A stretch of DNA of 41,362 nt, taken from NCBI GenBank assembly GCA_023248955.1, contig JAHFDP010000034.1, positions 1-41,362 of the forward strand, in the 5' to 3' direction. Shown piece after piece: positions 34,301 to 40,679 of this stretch (position 1 is the stretch's first letter; every line of letters starts with the position of its first letter). A program made the position numbers and the translations under genes. This stretch comes from Deltaproteobacteria bacterium. GTDB taxonomy: Bacteria; Myxococcota; Myxococcia; Myxococcales; JAHFDP01. The notes beneath the pieces were generated by a model. The model saw only the letters and a program-made list of their open reading frames with translations, was not told where the DNA came from and ran no database searches.

Positions 34301-37300
34301 AGCGCACCAGCTTGGTGAACGGCATCACCTACGTCACGGAAAATGTTTACGACGCGTATGGCGCGCTCGATCACCTCATCTACCCGTCGGGCCGCAGCAT
34401 CCACTACGTGCGCGACGGCGATCATCGCGTCGATTCGGTGGTCGATGAAACGGCTGGTACGACTTACGTGAGCCACGTCGGCTACCATTCGAACGGCAAT
34501 GTGGTCGCGCTCTCCTATGGGAACGGCGTCTCGGCCACGTTCACTCCAGATGCCATGCAGCGACCCAAGTTTTTGACCGCGCAGGGGACCGCGCCGGTGC
34601 TCGATCTCGATTACACCTTCGACAAGCTCGCCAATCTCACAGAGCTCACCGACCACCTCGACTCAACAGAGTCGACGACATTCCAGTACGACGACCTCGA
34701 CCGGCTCACCGATGCGCAGGGTACCTGGGGCAACTTGCACTACACCTACAATGGCGCCGGCGATCGGCTGACCGAGGAGCAAAACGGCGTCGCCAACACC
34801 TTCACGTACGATCCGACCTCCGGGCGCCTCACCAGCGTGTCGGGCCGCGACAACCAGAGCTTCGGTTACGACTACCAAGGCAAAGGAAACCTCACGACCC
34901 TCGTCGACCCGGGCGCGCAGGACTACAACTACGACTTTGACGTGGAGGGCCGGCTGCGAGAGGTTTTGCGCTACGACAATGGCACCGGTAAAAACCAGCA
35001 GGACCTCGCGACCTACCTCTACGACGGCCAGGGCCTGCGGATGATCAGCTCCCACGATGGCTGCCAGGGCAGGCGTGTCGACCACTACGACCAGGGCGGC
35101 AGCCGAATCGCACAGAGCGACGACAAGGGCATCATGCTCACCGAGTGGGTCTGGGCCGCCGGCCGCCAAGTGAGTGAGCTCGATGTTCGACCCTTCTCCG
35201 TCAGCGCGACCGATCTCGACTTTGGTTCGGTAGAAACCGGCACCTCGGCTTCGCGCACGTTCACCCTCATTAACCGAACCCCGAAGGCACGGGTGTTGAG
35301 CGAGCTGTCGAATTCCTACCCATTCTTCCTCGACAACGCTCCCATCACCGCGTCCGCCGATGGCTCGACGACCCTCTCCGTCACGCTCCAGGCCTTCTGG
35401 CCTGGACTGGTTGAAAGCAAGCTGGCGGCCTGCGCGACCGATGGGCTTGCCGTGAACGTTCTGCTCCACGGCAAGATTACCGCGCCCAAGCCCGTCTTCT
35501 CTCCACCCTCGATCGATTTTGGTGACGTGCCCTACGGCGACACCCCGACGATCAGGGTGAACCTGCGCAACGATGGCGACGCTCCGCTGCGGATTAAGGG
35601 GTGGAAGTCCTCCCTCGCGGGACTCACGGTGAGCCCCGCGGGGGCGCTGACGATTCAACCGGGCGAGACGAAGAACCTCGCCATCGCCTACGACGCGGTC
35701 AACTCCTGCGACGGCGACTTCGCGGGTACCCTCGCACTCGACAGCAACACACCGGGGGGAGCTACCCTCTCTGCCAAAGGCGCGGTGCTGGCGCTTCGCC
35801 TGGGGGGCGGCGACTTCTTCCTCGGCAGGGGGAGCGCGGGAAGTATGACCTTGCCTGTCACCAACGTGGGTCACCTCTCCATCAACGGCGATTTCGCGCT
35901 CTGGGGAGCGCCAGGTTTCACGGTGAGCCCCTCCTCCGCCACACTCGCGCCCGGCGACATGGTGAAGCTCCAACTCGCCTACAGCGGGAACGCGCTGCAG
36001 TGGTCGCCCTTTGGCGATCACGCCACGCTCACCTGGAGCCTTCCCGGCTGCCACCCAACCTGCGACGCGCAGATCCATCTTTCCGGCGACGCGCAGACCA
36101 CCAGCGTGCCCACCTCTGGCAACCACCCGCGCGCGGCCATCGCGGGGAACGCGCTCCACATCGTCACGAACAGCGTGAAAAAAAGCGACCCCTGGTGGGA
36201 ACCGTCCAAATCGACGCTCTACTACGTCGTGGGTAGCGGCGGCGCGTGGAGCGACGCGGACCCCACCGGGGGACAGATCAACATCTGGCCCGGTTTCCTC
36301 GCGGGGGCCGCGGACGGCGTCGCGGTGTTCGGCTACACCCACGGCAAAGACCCCCCCCTCCACGTCAATCGCTACAGCCCCCATGGGGGTGGCATGAATT
36401 GGGGCGCGGACTGCGCCACCAGCGACCGGATCGGACCGCTGCTCCTCGACAAGGGCGGTGCATGGCTCGTGGGCCAGGGTCTGCTGCGTATTTTCGATGC
36501 CCAAGGCGCGTGTCAGGGAGCGGCCTCCCCGCTCATCGCCAACGTCGGCGGCGCCAGCGGAGCGGCTTTCGATCCAGAGGGGCGCATCGTGGCTGTTTCG
36601 GGCGACGGCGCAACACAGCTCGATCCCGTCGTGCGCTCGAAGCGCTTTGAGCCTCAAGGATTCACGAGCTTCGATGGCGATCCCCAGATCGCGGTGGACT
36701 CAAACGGCGCGTGGCATGTGATCTGGTCGGCGATCTTCTACGGCCTCGATTACAACCCCAAGGTGAAGTACATGTGGCGCGCGCCGGACGGAATCTGGAG
36801 CGACCCTGTCGTGATCCATCCGGGCTCGGGACAGGCACAGAGCGCACGGCTGGTCGTCGACGGCGCAGGAACGCTGCACGCCGCCTGGGTCGATGGGGCC
36901 TGCACGGTCAAGGAGTCTGGCCTACTGCGGATGTTCTACGGCGAGAAGGCGTTGACCGAGACCGCGTGGCACCTCACCGATGTCACCGCCAAGGGCCCGG
37001 ACCTCTACGATTCGCTGGCGCTCGCGCGAACCGATACGCATCTTGCCGCGGTCTGGAGCGTGGGCGGCGACGGCGGCTTCGTGACATACACCGGCGCCAT
37101 CGAAGTGTCGGGCGATGCAGATGGAGGAGTTGCCGACTCCGGGAACGATGCTGGAGACATCGACGGGGGCAACGATGCCGGTTCCGTCGACAGTGGCTCG
37201 ATGGATGCGGGGGATGCCGGCGGCGATGTCGATGGCGGGGTCGATTCGGGTACCGTCGATGGAGGCACGGACGGCGGGGATGGCGAGTTGGACGCGGGTG

Positions 37301-37494
37301 GCGCGGATGGAGGCACGGACGGCGGTGCCACGAGCGATGCGGACGCCGGCGATACGAGCGATGCGGGATCGGCGCCCTCCACCCCTAAAAGTAAAGGCTG
37401 TGCCGGCTGCGGATGCTCGGGGAGCGGTCCGGCGTCGCTCTTGGACCTCCTGTTTGGGCTTATTGTCGCAGCGCGGCTACGGCGGTTCCGTTAG
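31366..37494 (+). CDS. Giant secreted RHS/YD-repeat protein with ASH domains and MYXO-CTERM-like sorting signal
   Basis: 2042 residues. Order: signal peptide (LRLCLSIAACLASAARA); RHS-type N-terminus (DPFSGNLIISHTDLMLPG) to about 330; YD repeats from about 550 to 1270, with many YDxxGR-type units such as FAYDATGQVTSRIHY and FTYDPTSGRLTSV; then at about 1277, 1378 and 1478 three Ig-like ASH/choice-of-anchor-D units (SVSATDLDFGSVETGTSASR, PPSIDFGDVPYGDTPTIRVN). A propeller-like region follows (about 1585-1910), then an Asp/Gly/Ser-rich linker of DGG and DAG repeats (about 1915-2005). The end is GCAGCGCSGSG, a hydrophobic helix and RLRRFR, matching MYXO-CTERM layout. RHS homology stops at GRQVSELDV just before a core should begin. 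Likely surface-anchored; function unknown. Confidence 0.9.
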   Translation: MRRCRFVGSFSARRAILRLCLSIAACLASAARADLSDYQPTSMYDAKGTSGPRGFASAAPEESVDPFSGNLIISHTDLMLPGKAGLDLLLRRVYNSKIHKNYAAIASNNSDWIIKGKQFVAPSPVGLGWTMHLGRVVGAAAGPNSSLSLPRYYEATDGSQFPFFQTTGTGCESGCLVSKKGHNLYYVSSDHVWRISTPDGLLITFGHVVSGVDAFQPNLFYYATEIRDVHGNAISIQYRNDSAVYAQHFIDSITDSAGRFIQFNYAQAPGGMLQLSSINAAGRTITYHYASNTAWPGQREFLTQVDPPAGHSWQYDYAGLSNGTCGNPNRWCELTRAIYPTGGAIDYTYRDEQFFSHTNPMQVRAMASKTLTDRTTTLGVTTYTYSRGANYSGEEHTVITRPDNSQEVYTYFGVGQSAYDPWGLAWKAGVLLKKQIRASANDQPLQIETYTWAPSPKIADESWGDPWIGYDLGIYAPLLAKYEVKRGTLTWTTTNDSFNSFNLSPRCTTETEAVADGQSGAPHKRYHLHIYQQVYAQQDGLYRFHNLLATDILSDQAFGDACDETKTTQLVRPISDEINLQEYDTIGQRKKSLVNGRVTTFAYDATGQVTSRIHYSGGTSDNPTNGTCESFRDYVSGQPISVGYGAAAPDCSTSSELFTVTRTYFLDGTLQSESNGRGNIRNIVRDTLGRVTQIAQPDGSGEAPTLVTYPNRDGFDGITRTTQGASWREIEVDGFERQTMERNSAGRFVRQEYDALGRVHFQGLPTASATAPDGSTMIYDALARLVSVTRNDGSAIQYTYGDKNGADTMTIATVIGGATKRRVVETQRSYGGPDKGLLTRVQLTGESAPATDMYSYLIGGELTGIDYAGRKRTLEYDLQKKVIHESQPESGDTYYGYDSAGHLRCRSRDVSHCSDANLEDRVAELLTSIDLLGRPTSIQRNNANAHDTFHYVGPNLIDRMTDSVGTHTFDYSTSDRLKKRTSLVNGITYVTENVYDAYGALDHLIYPSGRSIHYVRDGDHRVDSVVDETAGTTYVSHVGYHSNGNVVALSYGNGVSATFTPDAMQRPKFLTAQGTAPVLDLDYTFDKLANLTELTDHLDSTESTTFQYDDLDRLTDAQGTWGNLHYTYNGAGDRLTEEQNGVANTFTYDPTSGRLTSVSGRDNQSFGYDYQGKGNLTTLVDPGAQDYNYDFDVEGRLREVLRYDNGTGKNQQDLATYLYDGQGLRMISSHDGCQGRRVDHYDQGGSRIAQSDDKGIMLTEWVWAAGRQVSELDVRPFSVSATDLDFGSVETGTSASRTFTLINRTPKARVLSELSNSYPFFLDNAPITASADGSTTLSVTLQAFWPGLVESKLAACATDGLAVNVLLHGKITAPKPVFSPPSIDFGDVPYGDTPTIRVNLRNDGDAPLRIKGWKSSLAGLTVSPAGALTIQPGETKNLAIAYDAVNSCDGDFAGTLALDSNTPGGATLSAKGAVLALRLGGGDFFLGRGSAGSMTLPVTNVGHLSINGDFALWGAPGFTVSPSSATLAPGDMVKLQLAYSGNALQWSPFGDHATLTWSLPGCHPTCDAQIHLSGDAQTTSVPTSGNHPRAAIAGNALHIVTNSVKKSDPWWEPSKSTLYYVVGSGGAWSDADPTGGQINIWPGFLAGAADGVAVFGYTHGKDPPLHVNRYSPHGGGMNWGADCATSDRIGPLLLDKGGAWLVGQGLLRIFDAQGACQGAASPLIANVGGASGAAFDPEGRIVAVSGDGATQLDPVVRSKRFEPQGFTSFDGDPQIAVDSNGAWHVIWSAIFYGLDYNPKVKYMWRAPDGIWSDPVVIHPGSGQAQSARLVVDGAGTLHAAWVDGACTVKESGLLRMFYGEKALTETAWHLTDVTAKGPDLYDSLALARTDTHLAAVWSVGGDGGFVTYTGAIEVSGDADGGVADSGNDAGDIDGGNDAGSVDSGSMDAGDAGGDVDGGVDSGTVDGGTDGGDGELDAGGADGGTDGGATSDADAGDTSDAGSAPSTPKSKGCAGCGCSGSGPASLLDLLFGLIVAARLRRFR
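37117..37375 (+). repeat. Degenerate GAT/GGC-rich low-complexity coding repeat
   Basis: Encodes the Asp/Gly/Ser/Ala linker of the giant RHS protein. GATGGAGGCACGGACGGCGG occurs twice, 48 bp apart. The acidic DGG/DAG pattern could bind calcium or simply act as an extended spacer through the envelope. Such DNA is prone to length change by slippage. Confidence 0.8.
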
Positions 37495-37606
37495 ATTCGT
37501 TAGCCGCAGAAAAACGCCTCCGGTCCCAGCTACGAGACTCCGCGTCGCCCAGGCCTCGAAGAAATATGGAAAGCGGGAGACACGTCGGACTCGGTGAGCC
37601 CCGCCG

Positions 37607-37990
37607 TCAGCAGTGCTTGTCGAGCAGTCCCGTCAGCACCTTCAGATTCACCGGCTTCTGCACCACCGCTGCGGCATCAATTGGCCGCTCTTTCAAGTTG
37701 GCCATGGCCGAAACCACCACCACCGGAATTTCAGCCCACGCCGCATGCTTTTTCTGCTCATCGCGAAACTGCCAACCATTGACCTTAGGCATCATCAAAT
37801 CGAGGAGGATGACGCAGGGAACGAGTCCGGCTCGCAGGAGATTGAGTGCCTCCGCGCCGTTGCCTGCCGTCGAGACATTGTAGCCAGATTCCTCGAGCCA
37901 TCCGGCCATCGCCTCCCGCAGATCGGCATCCTCCTCCACGAGGAGAACGCGCTCGTCGGGATGCAACTCCTCCGCGTTTTCCGTTGTCAT
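37607..37990 (-). CDS. Stand-alone response regulator receiver (CheY-like) protein
   Basis: 127 residues, a receiver domain with no output domain. The acidic pocket is EED in VLLVEEDADLREAM near residue 18. The phosphoacceptor Asp is in VILLDLMMPKVNGWQF near residue 64, the switch Ser in VVVVSAMAN near 93, and the conserved Lys in VVQKPVNLKVL near 112. The ribosome site GGGAG precedes the ATG. It would be phosphorylated by a histidine kinase encoded elsewhere and act by protein contacts. It converges with the giant RHS gene over 112 bp, which show nothing recognisable. Its 5' region is shared divergently with the basic exported protein. Confidence 0.93.
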   Translation of the reverse strand: MTTENAEELHPDERVLLVEEDADLREAMAGWLEESGYNVSTAGNGAEALNLLRAGLVPCVILLDLMMPKVNGWQFRDEQKKHAAWAEIPVVVVSAMANLKERPIDAAAVVQKPVNLKVLTGLLDKHC

Positions 37991-38150
37991 AAGGCTCCCT
38001 AAATCTTTCGAAACATATCATCCGTTCTCAGTTAGGCACCGCACGTAAACTCCGCAAGCGGGCGAGCGGCCGATCGATGCTCGGCGTTGGCCCGCTGTTT
38101 GCTTTGCTCATCCACACCATGACGAGCAATGGGGCTCGGGATGGTTTCTT

Positions 38151-38167
38151 GCGGCCCAAAAGGCCGC
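38151..38167 (+). promoter_or_regulatory. Leader hairpin just upstream of the basic protein gene
   Basis: GCGGCC, loop CAAAA, GGCCGC, followed by GTTTTG and then the GAGGG ribosome site about 10 bp on. The form resembles an attenuator or a short terminator in a 5' leader. The rest of the 199-bp divergent gap (37991-38189) shows no gene; promoters for both flanking genes must lie there. Confidence 0.45.
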
Positions 38168-38189
38168 GTTTTGAAAGAGGGAAGACGCA

Positions 38190-38624
38190 ATGCGGATGTT
38201 GAAATGGGTGGCGGGGATGGTTCCAGCGCTGTTCTTGATGGGCGCACCGGTGAATGCAGAGGCGCGTGTGGTTGGCGTCCGGAGCGGTATTTCGGCAGCC
38301 AGTCCGGGCGCGCACAAGGCGAAAGCCCCGAAAGCGCGCAAGACCAAGTCCAGCAAGGGCAAGAAGGCAAAACACGCACGGAAGTCGAAGAAAATCGGTA
38401 CGGGAACGGGAGTCACGGGTGGCGGAAACGGGAGCGCGACGGTCGCCGCGGCCACTCCGGCTCGCGGTCCCAACGGTCGTTTCGTGAAGGGTGGAAGCGG
38501 GTCCAAGGCGAAACACAAGAAGACGCCCAGCAAGTCTGGCAAGACCAAGAAGGGTAAGACGGGCAAAGCGAAGCGTCCTCGGAAGCCGAAGACGCCGGCG
38601 CCGCAGCCGCCAGTGCAGCAGTAA
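38190..38624 (+). CDS. Exported, extremely basic Lys/Gly-rich protein
   Basis: 144 residues. A signal peptide (LKWVAGMVPALFLMGAPVNA) is followed by a mature part of about 120 residues that is mostly Lys, Gly, Ser, Ala and Pro: KAKAPKARKTKSSKGKKAKH, GTGTGVTGGGNGSATV, ARGPNGRFVKGG and KKGKTGKAKRPRKPKTP. No acidic residue is seen in the long mature stretch I read, so the protein should be strongly cationic and disordered. It could bind LPS, DNA or acidic polysaccharide outside the cell. No family is recognised. GAGGG is the ribosome site. The spelling of the ends (PAPQPPVQQ) suggests a flexible C-terminus. Confidence 0.72.
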   Translation: MRMLKWVAGMVPALFLMGAPVNAEARVVGVRSGISAASPGAHKAKAPKARKTKSSKGKKAKHARKSKKIGTGTGVTGGGNGSATVAAATPARGPNGRFVKGGSGSKAKHKKTPSKSGKTKKGKTGKAKRPRKPKTPAPQPPVQQ

Positions 38625-38629
38625 AAACC

Positions 38630-38697
38630 GAGACTCGAGCGGGAGCCATTGGACCCGCTCGAGTCTCAAATTGAGACGTCGGACCTCAACTTGAGAC
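38630..38697. repeat. Long perfect inverted repeat plus two tandem CTCAA-N-TTGAG palindromes
   Basis: A 14-bp perfect inverted repeat GAGACTCGAGCGGG / CCCGCTCGAGTCTC (38630-38643, 38654-38667; 10-base loop). Its right arm overlaps GTCTCAA-A-TTGAGAC (38663-38677), and CTCAA-C-TTGAG (38685-38695) follows with its centre exactly 20 bp away. It lies between convergent genes, so a bidirectional terminator is the simplest role, but the spaced palindromes also look like protein-binding sites. Confidence 0.75.
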
Positions 38698-38704
38698 AAC
38701 CAAT

Positions 38705-39373
38705 TCAGCGAATCTTGACCCCCATGGCCAGGCCTTCCGCCGTCGGCAAGAGCGTGGCTTTCCATCGCCCGCCGTTCGCCAGCGTCGCGTTGAATTCGCG
38801 AAGCGACGCAATCTGTTCCGGCGAGCGCGATTCGTTGCTCGGCAAATCGGCGACGCCGCCCCAGCCAAAGGCGTTGTCTCCCAGAACGACCCCGCCTAGG
38901 CGAAGATGTTGCGCAGCCCAGTTGAGATAGGCGGGATAGCTCACCTTGTCCGCGTCGATGAAAACGAGATCGAAGGAAGGTTCGTTCGCCAGATCGCCAA
39001 GCCGCTCCAGCGCTGGCCCAACGTGAATGTGCGAGGCAGACGCAAAGCCGGCTTTGGCGAACGACGCCCTGGCCACCTCGGCATTTTTCGGCTCCAGTTC
39101 GAAAGTATGGAGAACGCCGCCGGTACCCATTCCGCGCAGAAGGCAGATGCCGGAGTAGCCGCCCAATGTGCCGATCTCGACGGCGCGACGTGCACCGCAA
39201 GCGCGAGCGATCACCTCGAGGTGACGTCCATCGAGACCGCTGACTTGAATGGCTGGAAGTCCTTCGCGAATCGAGCGCTCGCGTACCTCAGCGAGGATGG
39301 CGTCTTCTGGCGCCAGAACGCGTTCCGCATAAGCGGCGATGCGGGGATCGCCCTGTCCGTACCCTTTTTCCAT
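38705..39373 (-). CDS. SAM-dependent O-methyltransferase (type 3 / CCoAOMT-like)
   Basis: 222 residues from the ATG at 39373, which has AAGGAG upstream; the open frame continues far upstream but without conserved sequence. The SAM-binding motif is AVEIGTLGGYSGICLLRGMG near residue 60, the acidic loop FELEPKNAEVARASFAKAG near 85, the catalytic/metal Asp region DLVFIDADKVSYPAYLNW near 132, and GGVVLGDNAFGWGGV near 156. Type 3 enzymes methylate catechol-like hydroxyls with a divalent metal. The substrate is not predictable, and no biosynthetic neighbours are present. Divergent from the small membrane protein. Confidence 0.92.
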   Translation of the reverse strand: MEKGYGQGDPRIAAYAERVLAPEDAILAEVRERSIREGLPAIQVSGLDGRHLEVIARACGARRAVEIGTLGGYSGICLLRGMGTGGVLHTFELEPKNAEVARASFAKAGFASASHIHVGPALERLGDLANEPSFDLVFIDADKVSYPAYLNWAAQHLRLGGVVLGDNAFGWGGVADLPSNESRSPEQIASLREFNATLANGGRWKATLLPTAEGLAMGVKIR

Positions 39374-39410
39374 GGTGTCTCTCCTTAGCCCAATCGAGTA
39401 TGTCAGCGCT

Positions 39411-39692
39411 ATGAAACGCGCGTTCGGCACGGCTGCGGTGGTTGCGGCACTCATGTCGCTGGCGGCCAGCTTTCTCGGGCCGCAGCTCATCAGCTGGTAC
39501 GCGGCGCCGCCTGCGGGTGTCAGCTCACCGATGGTGAATTGCACCGGCGCGATCGACTGGGCCATGCGGCGCTTGCTCCAAACGCAACTGGCTTTTGGAA
39601 TTGCTGGGGCCGTCCTTGGCTTGATCATCGGCATTCGAACGCGGCGGCCGGCAGCACCAGCACCGTCGGAGAGCGGACCGCGGACTCCGTGA
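39411..39692 (+). CDS. Small two-helix membrane protein
   Basis: 93 residues from the ATG at 39411, chosen because KRAFG gives a positive start before the first hydrophobic helix (TAAVVAALMSLAASFL). A loop with one Cys (GVSSPMVNCTGAIDWAMRRL) follows, then a second helix (LAFGIAGAVLGLIIGI) and a basic, Pro-rich tail. No family is recognised and no clear ribosome site is present, which lowers confidence. Its stop overlaps the ybeY GTG, so the two are translationally coupled. Confidence 0.62.
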   Translation: MKRAFGTAAVVAALMSLAASFLGPQLISWYAAPPAGVSSPMVNCTGAIDWAMRRLLQTQLAFGIAGAVLGLIIGIRTRRPAAPAPSESGPRTP

Positions 39693-40174
39693 TCGCGTTG
39701 CTCGTCCGACATCCGCGTGGTGCCTATGCGGGCCGTGTGCTTCGAACAGCGTCCGCCCGGTTTCTCGAGGAGCTTGACCTTTCCACTGCGCACCTCTCGC
39801 TCGTCGTAGAGACCGACCGCGGCATTCGCGCGCTGAACGCCACCTTTCGCCAAAAAGATCGTCCGACCGATGTTCTCAGCTTTCCGATGGCAAAGACGCG
39901 TCACGGGCCGCGCCTTCTCGGCGATGTCGTGATTTCGCTGGACACCGCGCGTCGCCAAGCGGCTGAACGCGGCCACCCCCTGTCCGACGAGCTGCACCGA
40001 CTTTTAGCCCACGGTCTTTTGCACCTCCTCGGCCATGACCACGAAATCCCGTCCGATGCAGTACGAATGGCGCGCGCCGAAGATCGGCTCCTGGGCCAAG
40101 CGGGGATGGTGCGCGAAGGCGGGATGGTGGATACTTCCAAGGTGGTCGCCAGCAGACCCAGGAGGAGTCGATGA
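39689..40174 (+). CDS. ybeY: Endoribonuclease YbeY (rRNA maturation factor)
   Basis: 161 residues from the GTG at 39689, overlapping the upstream stop by 4 bp (GTGA). YbeY is a zinc endoribonuclease for 16S rRNA 3' maturation and ribosome quality control. The metal site is the hallmark HGLLHLLGHDH near residue 110 (H-x3-H-x5-H). The upstream block is FRQKDRPTDVLSFPM near residue 54, and LLGDVVISLDTARRQA follows. All catalytic residues are present. A longer frame to 39539 would cover the preceding gene and is not supported. The stop overlaps the next ATG (ATGA). Confidence 0.93.
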   Translation: MIALLVRHPRGAYAGRVLRTASARFLEELDLSTAHLSLVVETDRGIRALNATFRQKDRPTDVLSFPMAKTRHGPRLLGDVVISLDTARRQAAERGHPLSDELHRLLAHGLLHLLGHDHEIPSDAVRMARAEDRLLGQAGMVREGGMVDTSKVVASRPRRSR

Positions 40175-40659
40175 GCGAAGTGTTCGAGGTCGACCTAGAC
40201 GCGGAGCGCGTGCTTTTTGACGGCGCCTGGATGACCCGCGACGAGCTGGCTGGTCTCATCAAGCGCATGATGGAGTCGGGCGATTTTCACGTCGCTCGGC
40301 CTGGTGGCGCGCTCGAGCAGCTCGGTGCCGCGATGTCCGGTGCCAAGGTGTTGCACCTGCGGGTGTCGCCGCAGTTGGCCCAGGCAGTTCAAGAGCTAGC
40401 AAGTCGCACCGGCCGTTCACCGTCCGCGATTGCGCGTGGAGCCTTGGTGCGTGCGGTGGCCGAGAATGCCGCTGGTGGGGCCGCTCCTTCGCTCACGCCG
40501 GCTGCATCTCAACGCGTGGTTGCGGTGACCGAGCCCTCGCCCGAGGAAGAAGAGACCCCGATGATTTTGACACCCAAGCGGCGTGGCGGTGGAAGCGGCG
40601 GATCGGAACCCGATCGTTCTGCTACACCAGCGGCAAAAGAAGCTTGGGAGAAGTCCTAA
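40171..40659 (+). CDS. Hypothetical protein with ribbon-helix-helix-like segment
   Basis: 162 residues. The N-terminal part (FEVDLDAERVLFDGAWMTRD, ELAGLIKRMMESGDFHVARP) is not recognised. Residues about 58-100 (KVLHLRVSPQLAQAVQELAS, RTGRSPSAIARGALVRAVAE) have the beta-strand, helix, turn, helix pattern of CopG/Arc ribbon-helix-helix DNA-binding proteins. The last 50 residues are Pro/Glu/Gly/Ser-rich and disordered. It overlaps ybeY by 4 bp and ends 20 bp before prfB, so it is probably co-translated with ybeY. A transcriptional regulator is likely, but no target is visible. Confidence 0.72.
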   Translation: MSEVFEVDLDAERVLFDGAWMTRDELAGLIKRMMESGDFHVARPGGALEQLGAAMSGAKVLHLRVSPQLAQAVQELASRTGRSPSAIARGALVRAVAENAAGGAAPSLTPAASQRVVAVTEPSPEEEETPMILTPKRRGGGSGGSEPDRSATPAAKEAWEKS

Positions 40660-40679
40660 CCGCCGCTCGAGGATTGGCA

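Noticed and set aside
34663-36657. 664-codon open frame on the - strand
   Set aside because: It is the antisense of the giant RHS gene, has no domain pattern, and arises from GC-rich codon bias.
37495-37606. Possible attachment site matching the tRNA-Leu 3' end
   Set aside because: I searched by eye for the tRNA 3' sequence near the right border of the accessory block and found no copy.
39374-39997. N-terminal extension of the O-methyltransferase
   Set aside because: No conserved sequence or ribosome site; the ATG at 39373 has AAGGAG and fits the family length.
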